Positions 33,490 through 43,729 of a stretch of DNA of 64,000 bases are shown piece after piece. Source of the DNA: Phytophthora sp. 'mugwort' (lineage: Eukaryota > Oomycota > Peronosporomycetes > Peronosporales > Peronosporaceae); contig JAUCEF010000006.1 of the NCBI GenBank assembly GCA_033558025.1, positions 2,046,001-2,110,000 of the forward strand, read 5' to 3'. How positions within the stretch are numbered: position 1 is the stretch's first letter; every line of letters begins with the position of its first letter. The notes under the pieces were generated by a model. That model saw only the letters and a program-made list of their open reading frames with translations. It searched no databases and was not told the origin of the DNA. Position numbers and translations under genes: made by a program.

Positions 33490-35972
33490 TCAATGCCGTC
33501 TGCTAGAGCTGCGATGGCGACCAGAACTGCGCTCTTCACTCCGACTTCGACTTCGTCTCGAGTGCTTTGACCCCGAGCGGCGTTTATGCGACTTTCGTTC
33601 CTTCCGGTCTTTTTTGTCCTTCCACTTTTTGTCCTTCTCGTCTCGGTGCTTGTGGTGTTTCTTGTGCTTTTTGTGCTTGTGTCTCTCCTCCTTTGCCTGT
33701 CTTTTGGCATCACCAGCGGACACTTCGTCAACATTATGGGATCGCTTTCTGCTTCGTGTATCTTTATCCTTGCCACTTGCAGAAACACCTAAGGATGACG
33801 ATACATCATCATCATCTGATGAACTCGACTCCTCAGAACTCATTCGGTGTCGACCACCAACGACTTCACGCGATGAGGGTGGAGCTTTCTGGGGTAAGCT
33901 GGACGTCTCCACCTGTTGTATCGCTCCATCCCGCACCTCATTGTCTCCTTCTTCGTCGCTCTCGTCTTCACTGTCATCTTCACTCTGGTCCGATTCATCA
34001 GACGGCTCAAAAATGGATTTGAGCAGATCAATAGAGGTTTTTTCAACTGGAGGCAGTGGTGGCAGGTCTCCTCTATCTTCAACGGGGTTGGACTCAGCAG
34101 ATTTGGTAAACTCCGTGATCTCATGTGCTTGATCCTCTGATTGCCGGTGGGCAGCTCGATCAGCGGCGAATTCCAGTAAATGTGGAACAAGTTCCTTGTC
34201 AAACAAGTCGCGCTTTCTGTCCTTCTCGTCGTCCTTCCCATTAGATCCTGTCGGTCCAGCACACTTGACATGGAAGCGTTTGCAGAGCAGTGATTTGGGA
34301 ATCCACACGCTCTGAGACCGGTGCGACACCTTAGCTGGGGGCTCCCCAACAGCAGAATCCCATTTGTCCACCGCCGTTTTCGAGGAAACAAATCTCTTTG
34401 CAATGGATGCAGAGATTGTTGCACGGAACTGGTCGCCACTGCTGTCTTTCACTAGGGGCTGCCGGACTTTTAGCGCGGCCGGCTCATCGATTGTAGTAAC
34501 ATGCGTTCCACTAGACAGAGACACACTTTGCTTTGCTTGTGCAGCAGCATTAAATAACTTCATTTTTTGCTCTTCGCCAAGCAAATCAAAGACACTTCCC
34601 CCAGTCGAGCTCTTCATATCACCAGCAGTATCAGCAGCATTGCTAATATCACCTCGTGCATCTTGCTTTGCCTCTCCAAGGAGAACACCGCGCTGTTTCG
34701 CCGTCATGATAATTCTGTTACTCGTAGTGGCCGTCGGAAAATTGTACTTGCGATACAGGGTTATTACGGCATCACTCTGATCTTCATCGTCGTCAAAGCG
34801 GTGCTCTGCCTTGAAGGTTGAGGGTACAGCGAGACGCAAACTTACTACTTTTGGTGGCTTTTCCTTGGACGCCGCCAGCTCGAAGCCAGGAAGTACTGGG
34901 CGTCCGTCCGAGCACAACTCTCGACTGAGTCTTGACTTCTCATGCCGACGAGATTCTTGTGCTGACGAATCCAATCGCTTGACATCCTTCCTTGCTCCAA
35001 GCGGAGCGATTACCCGATCAAACTCATTCATTGAAACAGTCCCGTATACATCGATATCGTCGTTTTCTTCCAGTGCACTCAACCCGTATCCATTGGTGGC
35101 GCGAGTGTTGCCGTTAACACTCGTCAAGGCGTCCAAGAATGATACCACTTGACGATGAGAGCCTTCTTTTTCCTTCTGCTTCTCCTCCTGTTGCTGTTTG
35201 TGCATGGAAAACTCCGGCGCATTCATATACGGATCGAAGCCAGCTCCGTATCGATCCAACTTGGGTTTAGGAAAGGCTTTCTGCACGTCGAACACCTTTC
35301 GTGGCGGCACAAACACCTCCTCTTGAGCTTCATCCTGTTGCTCCATCACCGTTTTCTCCTCAGTAGCACCTTGCGTCAAAAGCTTTGGCTGCTTCAGCTT
35401 CTCCTCCTCTTGGAATTTGCGTCTCCGGACTCGTTGTCCGATGCCGTGTCCTTCCTTCCATCCCATCTGCTTCAGCAGCTTGGCTCCAACTGAGTCGTTC
35501 ACCGGCAAGACCCAGTCATCAGGCAAGGAAAACCCTGGAATAGCAGTAGCTCCATCCGGCTGCTGCTGCAGTCGCCGCTTGGCTCCCGCTTGTAGCGTAT
35601 CATAACGCTCCGTGGTCTCCAGTCGTTTGCCCAGCAGTGGATCGTCCTCCTCGTCCATGAAATCCTCGGGCCGCTGCTCGACCCGCGACGACCGATTGCC
35701 ACGAGAGGAAGAAAAGGTCTTGGGAGTCCATCCTCCCTCACTGCCTACAGAATTGTAGTAACCAGCCGAGAAGCCGCCGGTGAAGGCTCCGTGGAAGCGT
35801 CGACGGCCTTGCGCGTCCGTCACCTGCTCGATTTCGACCGTAAAAGTGGCACAAAGTGTTAGAGGATAGATAAGACTGGAAAGTGGGCGGCTATTGGGCC
35901 CGGGGAGAGGGCAACAGAGAGTGAGAGAGAGGGAAGACGCACCTCCTGGTTGCGGACGCCTCCGCGCTTCAT
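33490..35972 (-). CDS. GPATCH1: G-patch domain protein GPATCH1
   Basis: Two exons: 35972-35943 (10 codons, MKRGGVRNQE) and 35823-33490, separated by a 119-bp intron with GTGCGT donor, CTAAC branch-like site and GAGCAG acceptor; 787 residues. The large frame alone starts at a GTG, so the short first exon is needed to supply an ATG. The N-terminal block RRRFHGAFTGGFSAGYYNSV, GWTPKTF and PEDFMDEED is the hallmark of GPATCH1/ECGP. The G-patch follows at about 120-165 (LLKQMGWKEGHGIGQRVRRR). The remainder is low-complexity, acidic and serine-rich, and the last 100 residues are lysine/arginine and RS-rich. Known homologues belong to late spliceosome complexes and activate a DEAH helicase through the G-patch, so a nuclear role in splicing is expected. 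Confidence 0.9.
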
Positions 35973-36354
35973 TATTGGCTCGGTGGTTTTATACGTGTAG
36001 ATTAAGTGTGGGACGACCCAGAAGGTGATCCAGATAATGTGGGTCGAACAAGATTGTAGCCATCTTGTAATGTCGTGCCAAAGTGACTCCACCAAGTGCG
36101 ACATCAAGTGCCGGTGCTTAGTGCACAGCTTGCAGGCATTGTCGTCCCTTTGTGGGCTCTTGCTGCAGACGAGAAAGGAGATGCACGGCAAGAAAACATG
36201 TACATGTACCAGTGATTGCAGGGTCGTAAGACTGCAGGTCTGGAGCATCATCAAACCTTTGAGAAGAACCGTCCCTTTTCAATTTATGAACATGCACGCA
36301 GGGGCTTTCAAGGTAGCTAAGCTACGTGGACTAGTATACTGCAGAGGGTTATAG

Positions 36355-37287
36355 CTAGGCAGCAGTGATGCCGGATTGAGGTGGGCTCGAGTGCGCTATG
36401 CAGAGCGGACAAGTCAGCGACTCGTTGAGTTTCGCGAGGATGCACTCGTCGTGGAAGCAATGGCCGCAGTTCAGCGTTGTCAGACCCGCCATCACGTGCT
36501 TGTCGACCGTGTTGCTGACGTCTGAAGGACCCCGTTTGCTGCTGGGCGCGGCTGGCACGATCGACACCGTGTCGTCGCCGACCAGCGCCTTGCGACAGAT
36601 AAAACATTCCTCCAGATCTTGTGTCGGGTCGTTGTCGAGGAAGCTGCTATCTCGTCCGACCAAAGAGAGCCGCTCGCTCAAGCGCATGAAGTCGGAGCGG
36701 TCAAAGACCATGCCCTCGAACAGGAAGTCGTAGATGAGCTGCGGGAGCTTAGTCGACGACACTGCACAGTCGAGATTGCGGTTCTGCTTGGCCATACGCA
36801 GTAGCGTCGAGAAGTACGTCTGTAATTCCGATAGACGCGCCGAGATGACGCTGGGACTACGCGAGCGGAAGATGTGGCGGCGCGGGAAGTGGTGCGCCGC
36901 GTACATGAAAAGCCACGGACAGTTCGATGGACACAAGTGGCCGTAGTCGAGCATGCTGACAATGGCCTCTTTAAGCTCGTAGAATTCCTTAAAGGTCCTC
37001 GCCATCTCCCAAGTCTGGTCCAACGCCGTGTTGCTGATGCGCATGACGTAGCGAGGGCTGGCCAGCTTGTTCTGACCAGGCACCACGGCCTTGACAAACT
37101 CCACGTGCACATTATCCAGCAGCGTCTGCTCCATGGTCTGCGTAAGCGTGAGACGCGGTGGCTGCCGCTCCGCTCGGCGCTTGGTGAACGAGAAGGAGCG
37201 GCGCATTTGCTCGTCCTGGAGCGACTTGCGGCGCCGCAGCTTGACGGGCGGCGCGATCGGCAGCGAAATGGAATTCCGGAAGGCCAT
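36355..37287 (-). CDS. PX-domain protein with C-terminal RING-H2 finger
   Basis: Single exon, 310 residues. After a basic N-terminus (KLRRRKSLQDEQMRRSF), residues about 55-170 form a PX-like phosphoinositide-binding domain: VMRISNTALDQTWEMARTFK with FYELKEAIVSML, and the basic RRHIFRSRSP before the final helices (ISARLSELQTYFSTLLRM). Residues about 232-300 are a RING-type zinc finger: ECFICRKAL, then LNCGHCFHDECI and CPLC, which is the C3H2C3 (H2) spacing. This suggests an E3 ubiquitin ligase directed to endosomal or vacuolar membranes. The PX-RING order is uncommon and worth noting. It lies in tandem with GPATCH1 (382 bp) and no intron is needed. Confidence 0.8.
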   Translation of the reverse strand: MAFRNSISLPIAPPVKLRRRKSLQDEQMRRSFSFTKRRAERQPPRLTLTQTMEQTLLDNVHVEFVKAVVPGQNKLASPRYVMRISNTALDQTWEMARTFKEFYELKEAIVSMLDYGHLCPSNCPWLFMYAAHHFPRRHIFRSRSPSVISARLSELQTYFSTLLRMAKQNRNLDCAVSSTKLPQLIYDFLFEGMVFDRSDFMRLSERLSLVGRDSSFLDNDPTQDLEECFICRKALVGDDTVSIVPAAPSSKRGPSDVSNTVDKHVMAGLTTLNCGHCFHDECILAKLNESLTCPLCIAHSSPPQSGITAA

Positions 37288-37893
37288 AGCGAGAGTTACG
37301 GAGCCGTTGCAACCGCGAAGTGATGGTCACAGTGCCGATGACGGTTGCGCAGTACTGAACACCTGACCGCTCGCCTGCAGTGTTGGGCCACCTGGGGGCA
37401 ATTGACAAATGTGAGAGCTCCAGCTGGCGAGTCTACATTGGCACCGTGTGGTCGTTCCCCCTGTGCGATATGGAAAGCATCGCCAGCTGTATCCCTTCGG
37501 GCGGATAGTGACCCTATGAGTAGTGGTGCAGCCAAGGAAAGGGCGAACAGACGTGACTGCTGTATAGAATTAATAGATACGTTCGTATTGGAAAGTCTCA
37601 TCTTCATGACCAATGTCACTACACAGCGGGATACAGTGCTGGCTTAAAAGCCAGCAATTCGTTATCTTACGTTTGGTGGACGTCACAAACTGCACTTGCA
37701 AGGGAAGCTGACTACGTCGAGCTGTCGTGACGCCTGAGCGAAGTTAATAGCGCTGTTATTAGCTGGATACGTAGTACTCTTTACATTGCGGCGATCGCGT
37801 TCAGCCTCTGCCGTTGGGAAGAAAGGATTCGAACGCAGCGCTCTGAAGGCTACACAGATCATCACGCTCAAATCCTTTTACAATCCGGAGCTT
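37288..37893. other. intergenic, upstream region of the PX-RING gene
   Basis: It holds the presumed promoter of the minus-strand PX-RING gene. Short overlapping frames on both strands show no motif. Confidence 0.4.
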
Positions 37894-38058
37894 ATGTGGC
37901 AAAGAGTTCAGCACGCTTACGCGTGGCGTATTCAGCCACGCCGTTTGCTCATGTTGATATTCCTCGCGATTTTGCTAGTGCCCCTAGCTTTTACAGCCAC
38001 CACCCATGACAAGGTTCTTTACCTGCATCGGCTCAGCTGCTGTAACTTTACAGTGTAA
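37894..38058 (+). other. possible first exon of a type II membrane protein, truncated
   Basis: An ATG at 37894 opens 54 codons: a basic stretch (MWQRVQHAYAWRIQPRRL) followed by a strong hydrophobic segment (LMLIFLAILLVPLAF), as at the start of type II Golgi enzymes. The frame ends with a possible splice donor (AGT|GTAAGC near 38053), but no continuing exon is seen before the mucin-like gene, which is on the other strand. It may be a remnant of a glycosyltransferase-like gene or chance. Confidence 0.3.
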
Positions 38059-38740
38059 GCTCTCGTAGCCGCATCACGTCATTTCTTTCCAACTGATCGT
38101 ACCGGTACCCACTACGAAAATGTACCTGTCGCTCTTCATTTTTCTACCGGCACAGCGACTACATTTCACATACATGTACATGTATCAGTAGTCATCGACT
38201 AGCAAAAATGTGTCGGGCTCGGCAAGCATCATTCATGCACCTTCGCTGAAGTGAAGTGTTACGTTACTGATAAGAAGTTACTGTAATAGATATTTGCTTT
38301 ATAGAAAAGTGCTCGGTTTTTGGACCAATTTTTGGCGATCTGTGATACCAGTATCATTCACGTGATATAAGTGATGGATATTGCTGAAGACGTGAAAAAC
38401 TCAATGTATAAATTTATCTCTCAAGCTGAAGTCACTCTGAAGCGCGGGAGAGCCGATAGCACGTCATGCTTTGCTGCTGCGCTGTGACAGAATGATGGAA
38501 TGCCATACGATGTATTGATCATGGCGCCACCTGGCCCAGACAGCAGCTTCTGGTCGACGTACTCATACAGCATGACAAAATGAGACTGCAACCACCTATC
38601 ACCTGCGACTGACATCAATGCATCAATTGCAAGTAGTACGTGAAAAAGTATTTGTGCCATGAAGTCGTGTATCTCACTATGACAAGTGAACCAGGAACCA
38701 AGAGCTGGCAAACGTTAGCCGCTTTCCTCTCATACCTGAC
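38059..38740. other. intergenic, 3' of the mucin-like gene
   Basis: No gene recognised. It contains the palindromic word TACATGTACATGTA at 38171-38184 and a 96-codon minus-strand frame (38421-38711) without motifs. Confidence 0.45.
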
Positions 38741-40900
38741 TTACATCGCCGCGTAGTCCGTCTCGAGCCCTTCGCCGCCCGTGTCGCTGAGGTCGGCAAA
38801 CAGATTCTCTTCGCGCTGGCGAGCGAGCGATTTCTGCCTGAAAAGCACCGAGCCGACGACGACCGCCACGAATACGGCGCACCCGATGACGATTCCTGCG
38901 ATGGCCCCTGGGCCCAAGGCGGCGGAGGAGCTGCCGGTCGAAGCAGTTTTGCTGTCAGTGTCCCCCGCGGTATTTGCAGCGGCATCTGTGTCTGTCCCAG
39001 TCGTAGTTGTACCGGTATTTGCGTTTGCAGTGCCCCCTGTTGTGCCAGTGGAGGTTGTTGTTGTTCGGGTTGTTGTTCCTCCTGTTGTATTCCCTCCGTT
39101 CGCGGTTGTTCCTGCCGTCGATGTCCCCGTCGTAGTCGTTCCGCTTGATGATTGTTTCGTGTTTGTGGACTTTCCAGACGCATCATTTGGCCCTGTTGGA
39201 GCAGGGGTTGGTTCTTCTGCCTCTGTTGGAGCAGGAGTCGGATCTTCTGCATGTGTTGGAGCTGGTGTAGGGTCATACGGTCCAGGAGTAACTTCCGTCG
39301 GTGGTGCCGTTGTGTCCTCTGGATTCGTCGGTGGCGCCGTTGTGTCCTCTGGATTCGTCGGTGGCGCCGTTGTGTCCTCCGGATTCGATGGTGGCGCCGT
39401 TGTGTCCTCCGGATTCGTCGGTGGTGCCGTTGTGTCCTCCGGATTCGACGGTGGCGCTGTTGTGTCCTCCGGATTCGACGGTGGCGCCGTTGTGTCCTCC
39501 GGATTCGATGGTGGCGCCGTTGTGTCCTCCGGATTCGTCGGTGGTGCCGTTGTGTCCTCCGGATTCGTCGGTGGTGCCGTTGTGTCCTCCGGATTCGACG
39601 GTGGCGCTGTTGTGTCCTCCGGATTCGTCGGTGGCGCCGTTGTGTCCTCCGGATTCGATGGTGGCGCCGTTGTGTCCTCCGGATTCGTCGGTGGTGCCGT
39701 TGTGTCCTCTGGATTCGTCGGTGGCGCTGTTGTGTCCTCCGGATTCGACGGTGGCGCCGTTGTGTCCTCCGGATTCGACGGTGGCGCCGTTGTGTCCTCC
39801 GGGTTTGACGGTGGCGCTGTTGTGTCTTCGGTACACTCATAGCTTTCTCCATACTCGGTGACAACTTTAGTGCAGCAGAGATCGCCTTCGGGTGACTCTT
39901 CCGCGGGCTCTCCATCGCACTCGTACCGTTCTCCGAACTCGTCGATTATCTTCGTGCAATGAACATTTTCTTCATCGTATCCTCTCCCTTGCTTCTCGCT
40001 CTCTCCGTATGGACTTCGTGAACGCTCGTCCGGCGGATACGTCTGCATGTGCTCTTTAACGTCCTCCCAAAAAGGGTACGCATTGCTCACATTCGGAAGG
40101 TGCTTGTTCTCCTGTTCGGGGTAGATTGGAGGTAGTTCGGTTTGCTGATTATCCTCTTTAATCTCATGTTCTTGTGCCGGTGAAGCTGGCTCCTTGATGT
40201 CTTCCCAAGGTTTGTAATCGTCAATCACTGTCGGCAAGTGTTCCTCATTGTTATCGTCCTTGTGAGGATAAATCGGACTAAGCGTTGGCGGTTGAGTCGG
40301 TACTTCGCACGGAACACAATCGTCTTGGTTCCACCGCACGTTCTCCATCGCCGTCCTCATATCACTTTCCTCGCCTTCGTTAGACTTGTTAGACGACTCT
40401 GGTTCAACCTTTTCGAGCTCCTCCGAAGGCACGTTTCCCTGCGTAAACCCACTCCACGGAGCAATGGCGCTCAAAACGTCGTTCGGGACATCTACGTTTG
40501 CCTCCACATCAGCTTGAACTCGACGCTCGTAATCACCCGTCGCCGTGAATTGGGAGACCGCATTTCCCCAAGGGATATTGACATTCACCACTTTCGCCTC
40601 ATGCTTCTCGCTTTCGGTGTTGCCTGTCGCGGAATTCAGAGTAGAAGTTGTTACCCGAGAGCTTGACTTCGTACTGGGTAGTGGCATCGTTGCCGTTCCT
40701 CGAAGCCGTATGATCTTTTCGTTCCTCGCTTGTCGATACGAGCTTTCCTCGTTATCTTTAGGCTGTACTACATCCTGCTGCCTTGCTTCGATCTTGTCAT
40801 ATACGCGTGCTATAGTCTCCGCATTGGCAACCGAGTTGGCTTCAGCGATCTTCAGGGCGACCAACGCCGTCGCCAGCACCCATCCAACGTATCGCCTCAT
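38741..40900 (-). CDS. mucin-like secreted or membrane-anchored repeat protein
   Basis: Single exon, 719 residues, using the ATG at 40900 (a longer frame begins only at TTG). A signal peptide is clear: MRRYVGWVLATALVALKIAE, then a small-residue cleavage region. An acidic region follows with many proline-containing acidic patches. Two related cysteine motifs occur: CTKIIDEFGERYEC and CCTKVVTEYGESYEC. Then come 18 tandem decapeptides EDTTAPPSNP/EDTTAPPTNP, a short PTPAPT-type transition and a Ser/Thr/Gly-rich stalk (TTTGTSTAGTT). Near the end is a hydrophobic helix (AIAGIVIGCAVFVAVVVGSV, about 665-685) followed by RQKSLARQREENLFADLSD. This is a heavily O-glycosylated cell-surface protein design; comparable mucin-like repeat proteins of oomycetes coat cysts and germlings. 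Adhesion or wall coating is an inference. Confidence 0.85.
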   Translation of the reverse strand: MRRYVGWVLATALVALKIAEANSVANAETIARVYDKIEARQQDVVQPKDNEESSYRQARNEKIIRLRGTATMPLPSTKSSSRVTTSTLNSATGNTESEKHEAKVVNVNIPWGNAVSQFTATGDYERRVQADVEANVDVPNDVLSAIAPWSGFTQGNVPSEELEKVEPESSNKSNEGEESDMRTAMENVRWNQDDCVPCEVPTQPPTLSPIYPHKDDNNEEHLPTVIDDYKPWEDIKEPASPAQEHEIKEDNQQTELPPIYPEQENKHLPNVSNAYPFWEDVKEHMQTYPPDERSRSPYGESEKQGRGYDEENVHCTKIIDEFGERYECDGEPAEESPEGDLCCTKVVTEYGESYECTEDTTAPPSNPEDTTAPPSNPEDTTAPPSNPEDTTAPPTNPEDTTAPPTNPEDTTAPPSNPEDTTAPPTNPEDTTAPPSNPEDTTAPPTNPEDTTAPPTNPEDTTAPPSNPEDTTAPPSNPEDTTAPPSNPEDTTAPPTNPEDTTAPPSNPEDTTAPPTNPEDTTAPPTNPEDTTAPPTEVTPGPYDPTPAPTHAEDPTPAPTEAEEPTPAPTGPNDASGKSTNTKQSSSGTTTTGTSTAGTTANGGNTTGGTTTRTTTTSTGTTGGTANANTGTTTTGTDTDAAANTAGDTDSKTASTGSSSAALGPGAIAGIVIGCAVFVAVVVGSVLFRQKSLARQREENLFADLSDTGGEGLETDYAAM
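39290..39829 (-). repeat. 18-unit, 30-bp in-frame minisatellite in the mucin-like gene
   Basis: Exactly 18 units of 30 bp, each encoding EDTTAPP plus SNP or TNP (the last unit ends TEV). From the N-terminal side the Ser/Thr choice runs SSSTTSTSTTSSSTSTTT, which suggests duplication of blocks larger than one unit. Because 30 is a multiple of three and the units are stop-free, all six frames stay open, which produces long spurious frames on both strands. Confidence 0.95.
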
Positions 40901-41463
40901 GCCAGCGCCCTTCGATAATGAAAAGCCCCCTCCCTGACCTTGAATTATGCAGTTCCTTAATGATATTGCCAAATGCAAATGAGAGATTGAGAGGCAGGTG
41001 AGGCGTATCTAACGCAGACCAAAGGTCGGTCGACTGCGATGAAAGGTCATGACAGCACCTGCATCTTGGACAAGCATATATATCTATAACCCCCACCGTC
41101 TTAACGGGTCGTGCTTGCACTACTCGGCGCTGCCCAGCGACAATGATTCAGTCAAAGCTTTGGTGCAATGTGAGGGCAATGGCGACAATCTTAAACGTAT
41201 GAAACATAAGGCGCCCGGTGTATACTGTACAGTGTAGACAGGTACACCTTCACATGTACTTACTGTATACAAATGCTAGGTAAACCTCCAAAGCTCGTCT
41301 TATGTGTAGTGGACACCCCATATACCGGCACAGTGTACCACCCAGAAAAAGCGACCTTACGATTCTGGTTACCGTTTTACGTACCGGTATAAGTACAGGG
41401 TCGCAGAATATGTACGGTACTACCGATATATTTTTTATTAAAGCTCGAAAATTTTTTTTATTC
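40901..41463. other. intergenic, promoter side of the mucin-like gene
   Basis: No gene recognised. It contains short palindromic words (ATACTGTACAGTGTA near 41222) and A/T runs near 41430-41460. Confidence 0.45.
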
Positions 41464-41545
41464 TTAGTCGTCAATGTCGTCGTCTGAGAACACCCCACAA
41501 TATTGACGTCAATGACACACTCTTTGGAGTGCGTTTCCATGAGGT
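41464..41545 (-). pseudogene. downstream half of a host exon split by the Copia element
   Basis: Read on the minus strand from the Copia insertion point (41545, including one copy of the GAGGT target site). The frame METHSKECVIDVNIVGCSQT continues in phase the frame that arrives from the other side of the element (47531-47424). Protein-like composition lasts until about 41464; beyond that the sequence is A/T-rich and unlike coding DNA. The protein family is not recognised. Confidence 0.5.
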
Positions 41546-41873
41546 TGTGACGCCAATCTGCTCATCGTAGGAGTCGAGTCGCTGACTGGTAGCAGCTGGT
41601 GCTGTACTTGTCGGCGCTGTAGGCAGCTGAGTGGCTGTGAAGAAGCTGGGCACCGTTTGTACTCTAAACTAAAGTCAACAGACTGCACCGAGTTGAGCTG
41701 CAGCAGGACAAGGCCTCTCACTCTAGAATTTGCAGTGACAACTGCATAAGGCCTTTCCTGCTGCTGCAAGTCCCGTTGGGTTTGCCCGATAATCTGTGTT
41801 ATCTACTATGGTTGATCCTGCAACGTAACTTAGGCCAGCTAATGCCGTGCCACGAGGTGCAGGACACATGCCA
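41546..41873 (+). repeat. Copia 5' LTR (328 bp)
   Basis: Begins TGTGACGCCAATC and ends GACACATGCCA, with the standard TG...CA ends. It is collinear with 47091-47418 over its full length. Confidence 0.93.
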
Positions 41874-41889
41874 GGTTATGAGCCCGACG
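41874..41889 (+). promoter_or_regulatory. Copia primer-binding site, half-tRNA-Met type
   Basis: GGTTATGAGCCCGACG follows the LTR end without a gap. Its complement (CGTCGGGCTCATAACC) has the form of a tRNA-Met anticodon stem-loop with CAU in the loop, not of a tRNA 3' end. That is the half-tRNA priming known from Drosophila copia and yeast Ty5. Confidence 0.72.
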
Positions 41890-42341
41890 AGGGTACTGCT
41901 GACGGGGCGCTAGTAGCAGCTAGGCAGCTTTGCTCGCTGGCTGCGAGCGATCGCGAGCAAGACGATTCTTCCCAACGTCCTCCCACTGAGGCGGTGACGC
42001 TGCAAGGCCCCTATGGCGACGAAGAAGGACGTGGTCAACGCGGTGGTGACAGCGTCAAGATCAAGAAAGAGAAGTTACGCGGGCCCAGGTATCTCGCACA
42101 GAAGGCGAGGAAGAATTGTCCAGGCCTGTGCCGATGTCCAGCTACAAGCTGGATTTCAAGCTGACTGGTTGTGAAAATTACCAAGAGTGAAGTGCTCGTA
42201 TCATGACCCAGTTTACAGATACTGGCATGAACAAGATCGTTCTTGGCGAAGAAAGGAATACGGACCGGCCCTTGTCTTGCCAGGCGTGGTAGCAGTGCTT
42301 TGATGTGCGACGTCGAAATGCGCACAATCACATAGTTCAGC

Positions 42342-42990
42342 ATGTATGATGGGAGGTGCTGCAGCGCTTTCAGACAGAGATGGAGAGCTGCGACCCTTTT
42401 GTGCTCTGGGAAGCACGGCGGAATAAGTTCCGTCGTGGCAATGGGATCGAGACGACTTTCAGTTTTTAGCGACATCTACAGTCGCAAGCTGAGAAAAGAT
42501 GAAAAGGTGCGAAGCTATATTGATGACCTGTTCAATACGCGCCGCGTTATTCGTGAAAATGGAGGTCGCATGGACGATGAGGGGCTAGCACGGGTCATGG
42601 TGTGCAATGTTCATGTAGTCTATCCGACTGTGACGAGTGACTTCACGAAGGATCCGCAACGAAGCTGTCTCTCGATCAAGGAAGCCGTTGGCCGCTGCGA
42701 AAATGCTGAACGCATGGTTGACTGAAATCTTCGTGATCGCCGTGGTGGTAGTCACGGGCTGAGCCGCGAGGTGTATGGCGTTCAAAGGGCGAACACGCCT
42801 GGGAAGTCGCGTGGTTGCCCTCGCGTCCGACGCGGCGATGGAGGCCGTGGCCCGGATCGTGGTAAGCAGCGGGTTCGAAGTCCCAGTGCTGCATCGGGTC
42901 ATACCCGCAAGAAGCAGCGCAATAACGGCGAGTGTTTCTTATTTTTATGTGGCACACCGGGGCATTTTGTTAAAGACTGCCCCGAAACGA
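42342..42990 (+). pseudogene. Copia gag remnant with zinc knuckle
   Basis: The frame 42342-42725 gives LSDIYSRKLRKDEKVRSYID, LFNTRRVIRENGGRMDDEG and VCNVHVVYPTVTSDF, the helical UBN2-type gag region of Copia elements. After a stop and shift, 42930-42985 gives CFLFLCGTPGHFVKDCPE, a zinc knuckle in which four residues instead of two separate the first cysteines. Upstream frames (41847-42164) contain basic and acidic stretches and may be the gag start. Confidence 0.7.
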
Positions 42991-43729
42991 GCTCTAGTGA
43001 TGGTCAAGGAAAGACGACACGCAATGTGACTTCGCTGATGGTTACTTGCTCCGAGTATCGGAAAGTGGTGGCGGTTCCTCTTTTCTGCGGCCGGAAGCAG
43101 TGGGAGCTCTTCAAGCTTTGGTGGTGTAAATGGACCGGTTCGCACTCATGAGTGTAAGGGATTGGTCATCGACTGCAACCTTGGAGTGCGGCAGATGCGA
43201 GTACAGTTGAGGGATGCGACCAATCACCGGACGCCTGCCAGTGGACGCGGAATCGAAGATGTCTGCGGCGGACAGAAGATCGGGTATGGGCGTCGGCGAC
43301 GTATGTCACGCCCCTGCGCAGAAGAGTACGCTAGCTGTGAGCGCGCTTACCTCATCGACTCATGCTAATCGCGTCAAGATGGAGTGGCTCTTAGGTTCGG
43401 GTTCGCTGGCTGTGCAATGATTTGGTGTCATTTGTGCGCTTTAACGATGCTGTCACGCACCGAATGCTGATGCTTAACGGTTTAAGCGAGGAAGAGGTGC
43501 GCTGTGGTGATGTGCATATCAACGTGATGGACAATCACATTGGACGATATGAAGCGCGACTTCTGGAGGAGGTATCTATGCGCCAAGAGTGCGCAACAAC
43601 CTGATATCGCTTAGCTACATGCGGATCCAAGCGAGGTAAGCTCGATATGTCCAAGGATAACCGTGTGTTGTGGCTGACCAAACCGTCGGTGCATCTGAAG
43701 TTTATTCTGGTGGATAGGATCTACCGGAT

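Noticed and set aside
35987..35993. TATAAAA upstream of GPATCH1
   Set aside because: It lies only about 15 bp before the start codon, too close for a TATA box; oomycete genes mostly use initiator elements.
38677..39915. Several very long frames overlapping the mucin-like gene on both strands (up to about 410 codons)
   Set aside because: They are shadows: a 30-bp stop-free repeat keeps all six frames open. Only the minus-strand frame with signal peptide and membrane helix makes sense.
38741..40900. RxLR effector in the mucin-like protein
   Set aside because: IIRLRG occurs after the signal peptide but not as R-x-L-R followed by EER, and the membrane helix does not fit a translocated effector.
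41847..42164. Separate small gene at the beginning of the Copia element
   Set aside because: It overlaps the LTR end and primer site; it is the broken gag start or chance.
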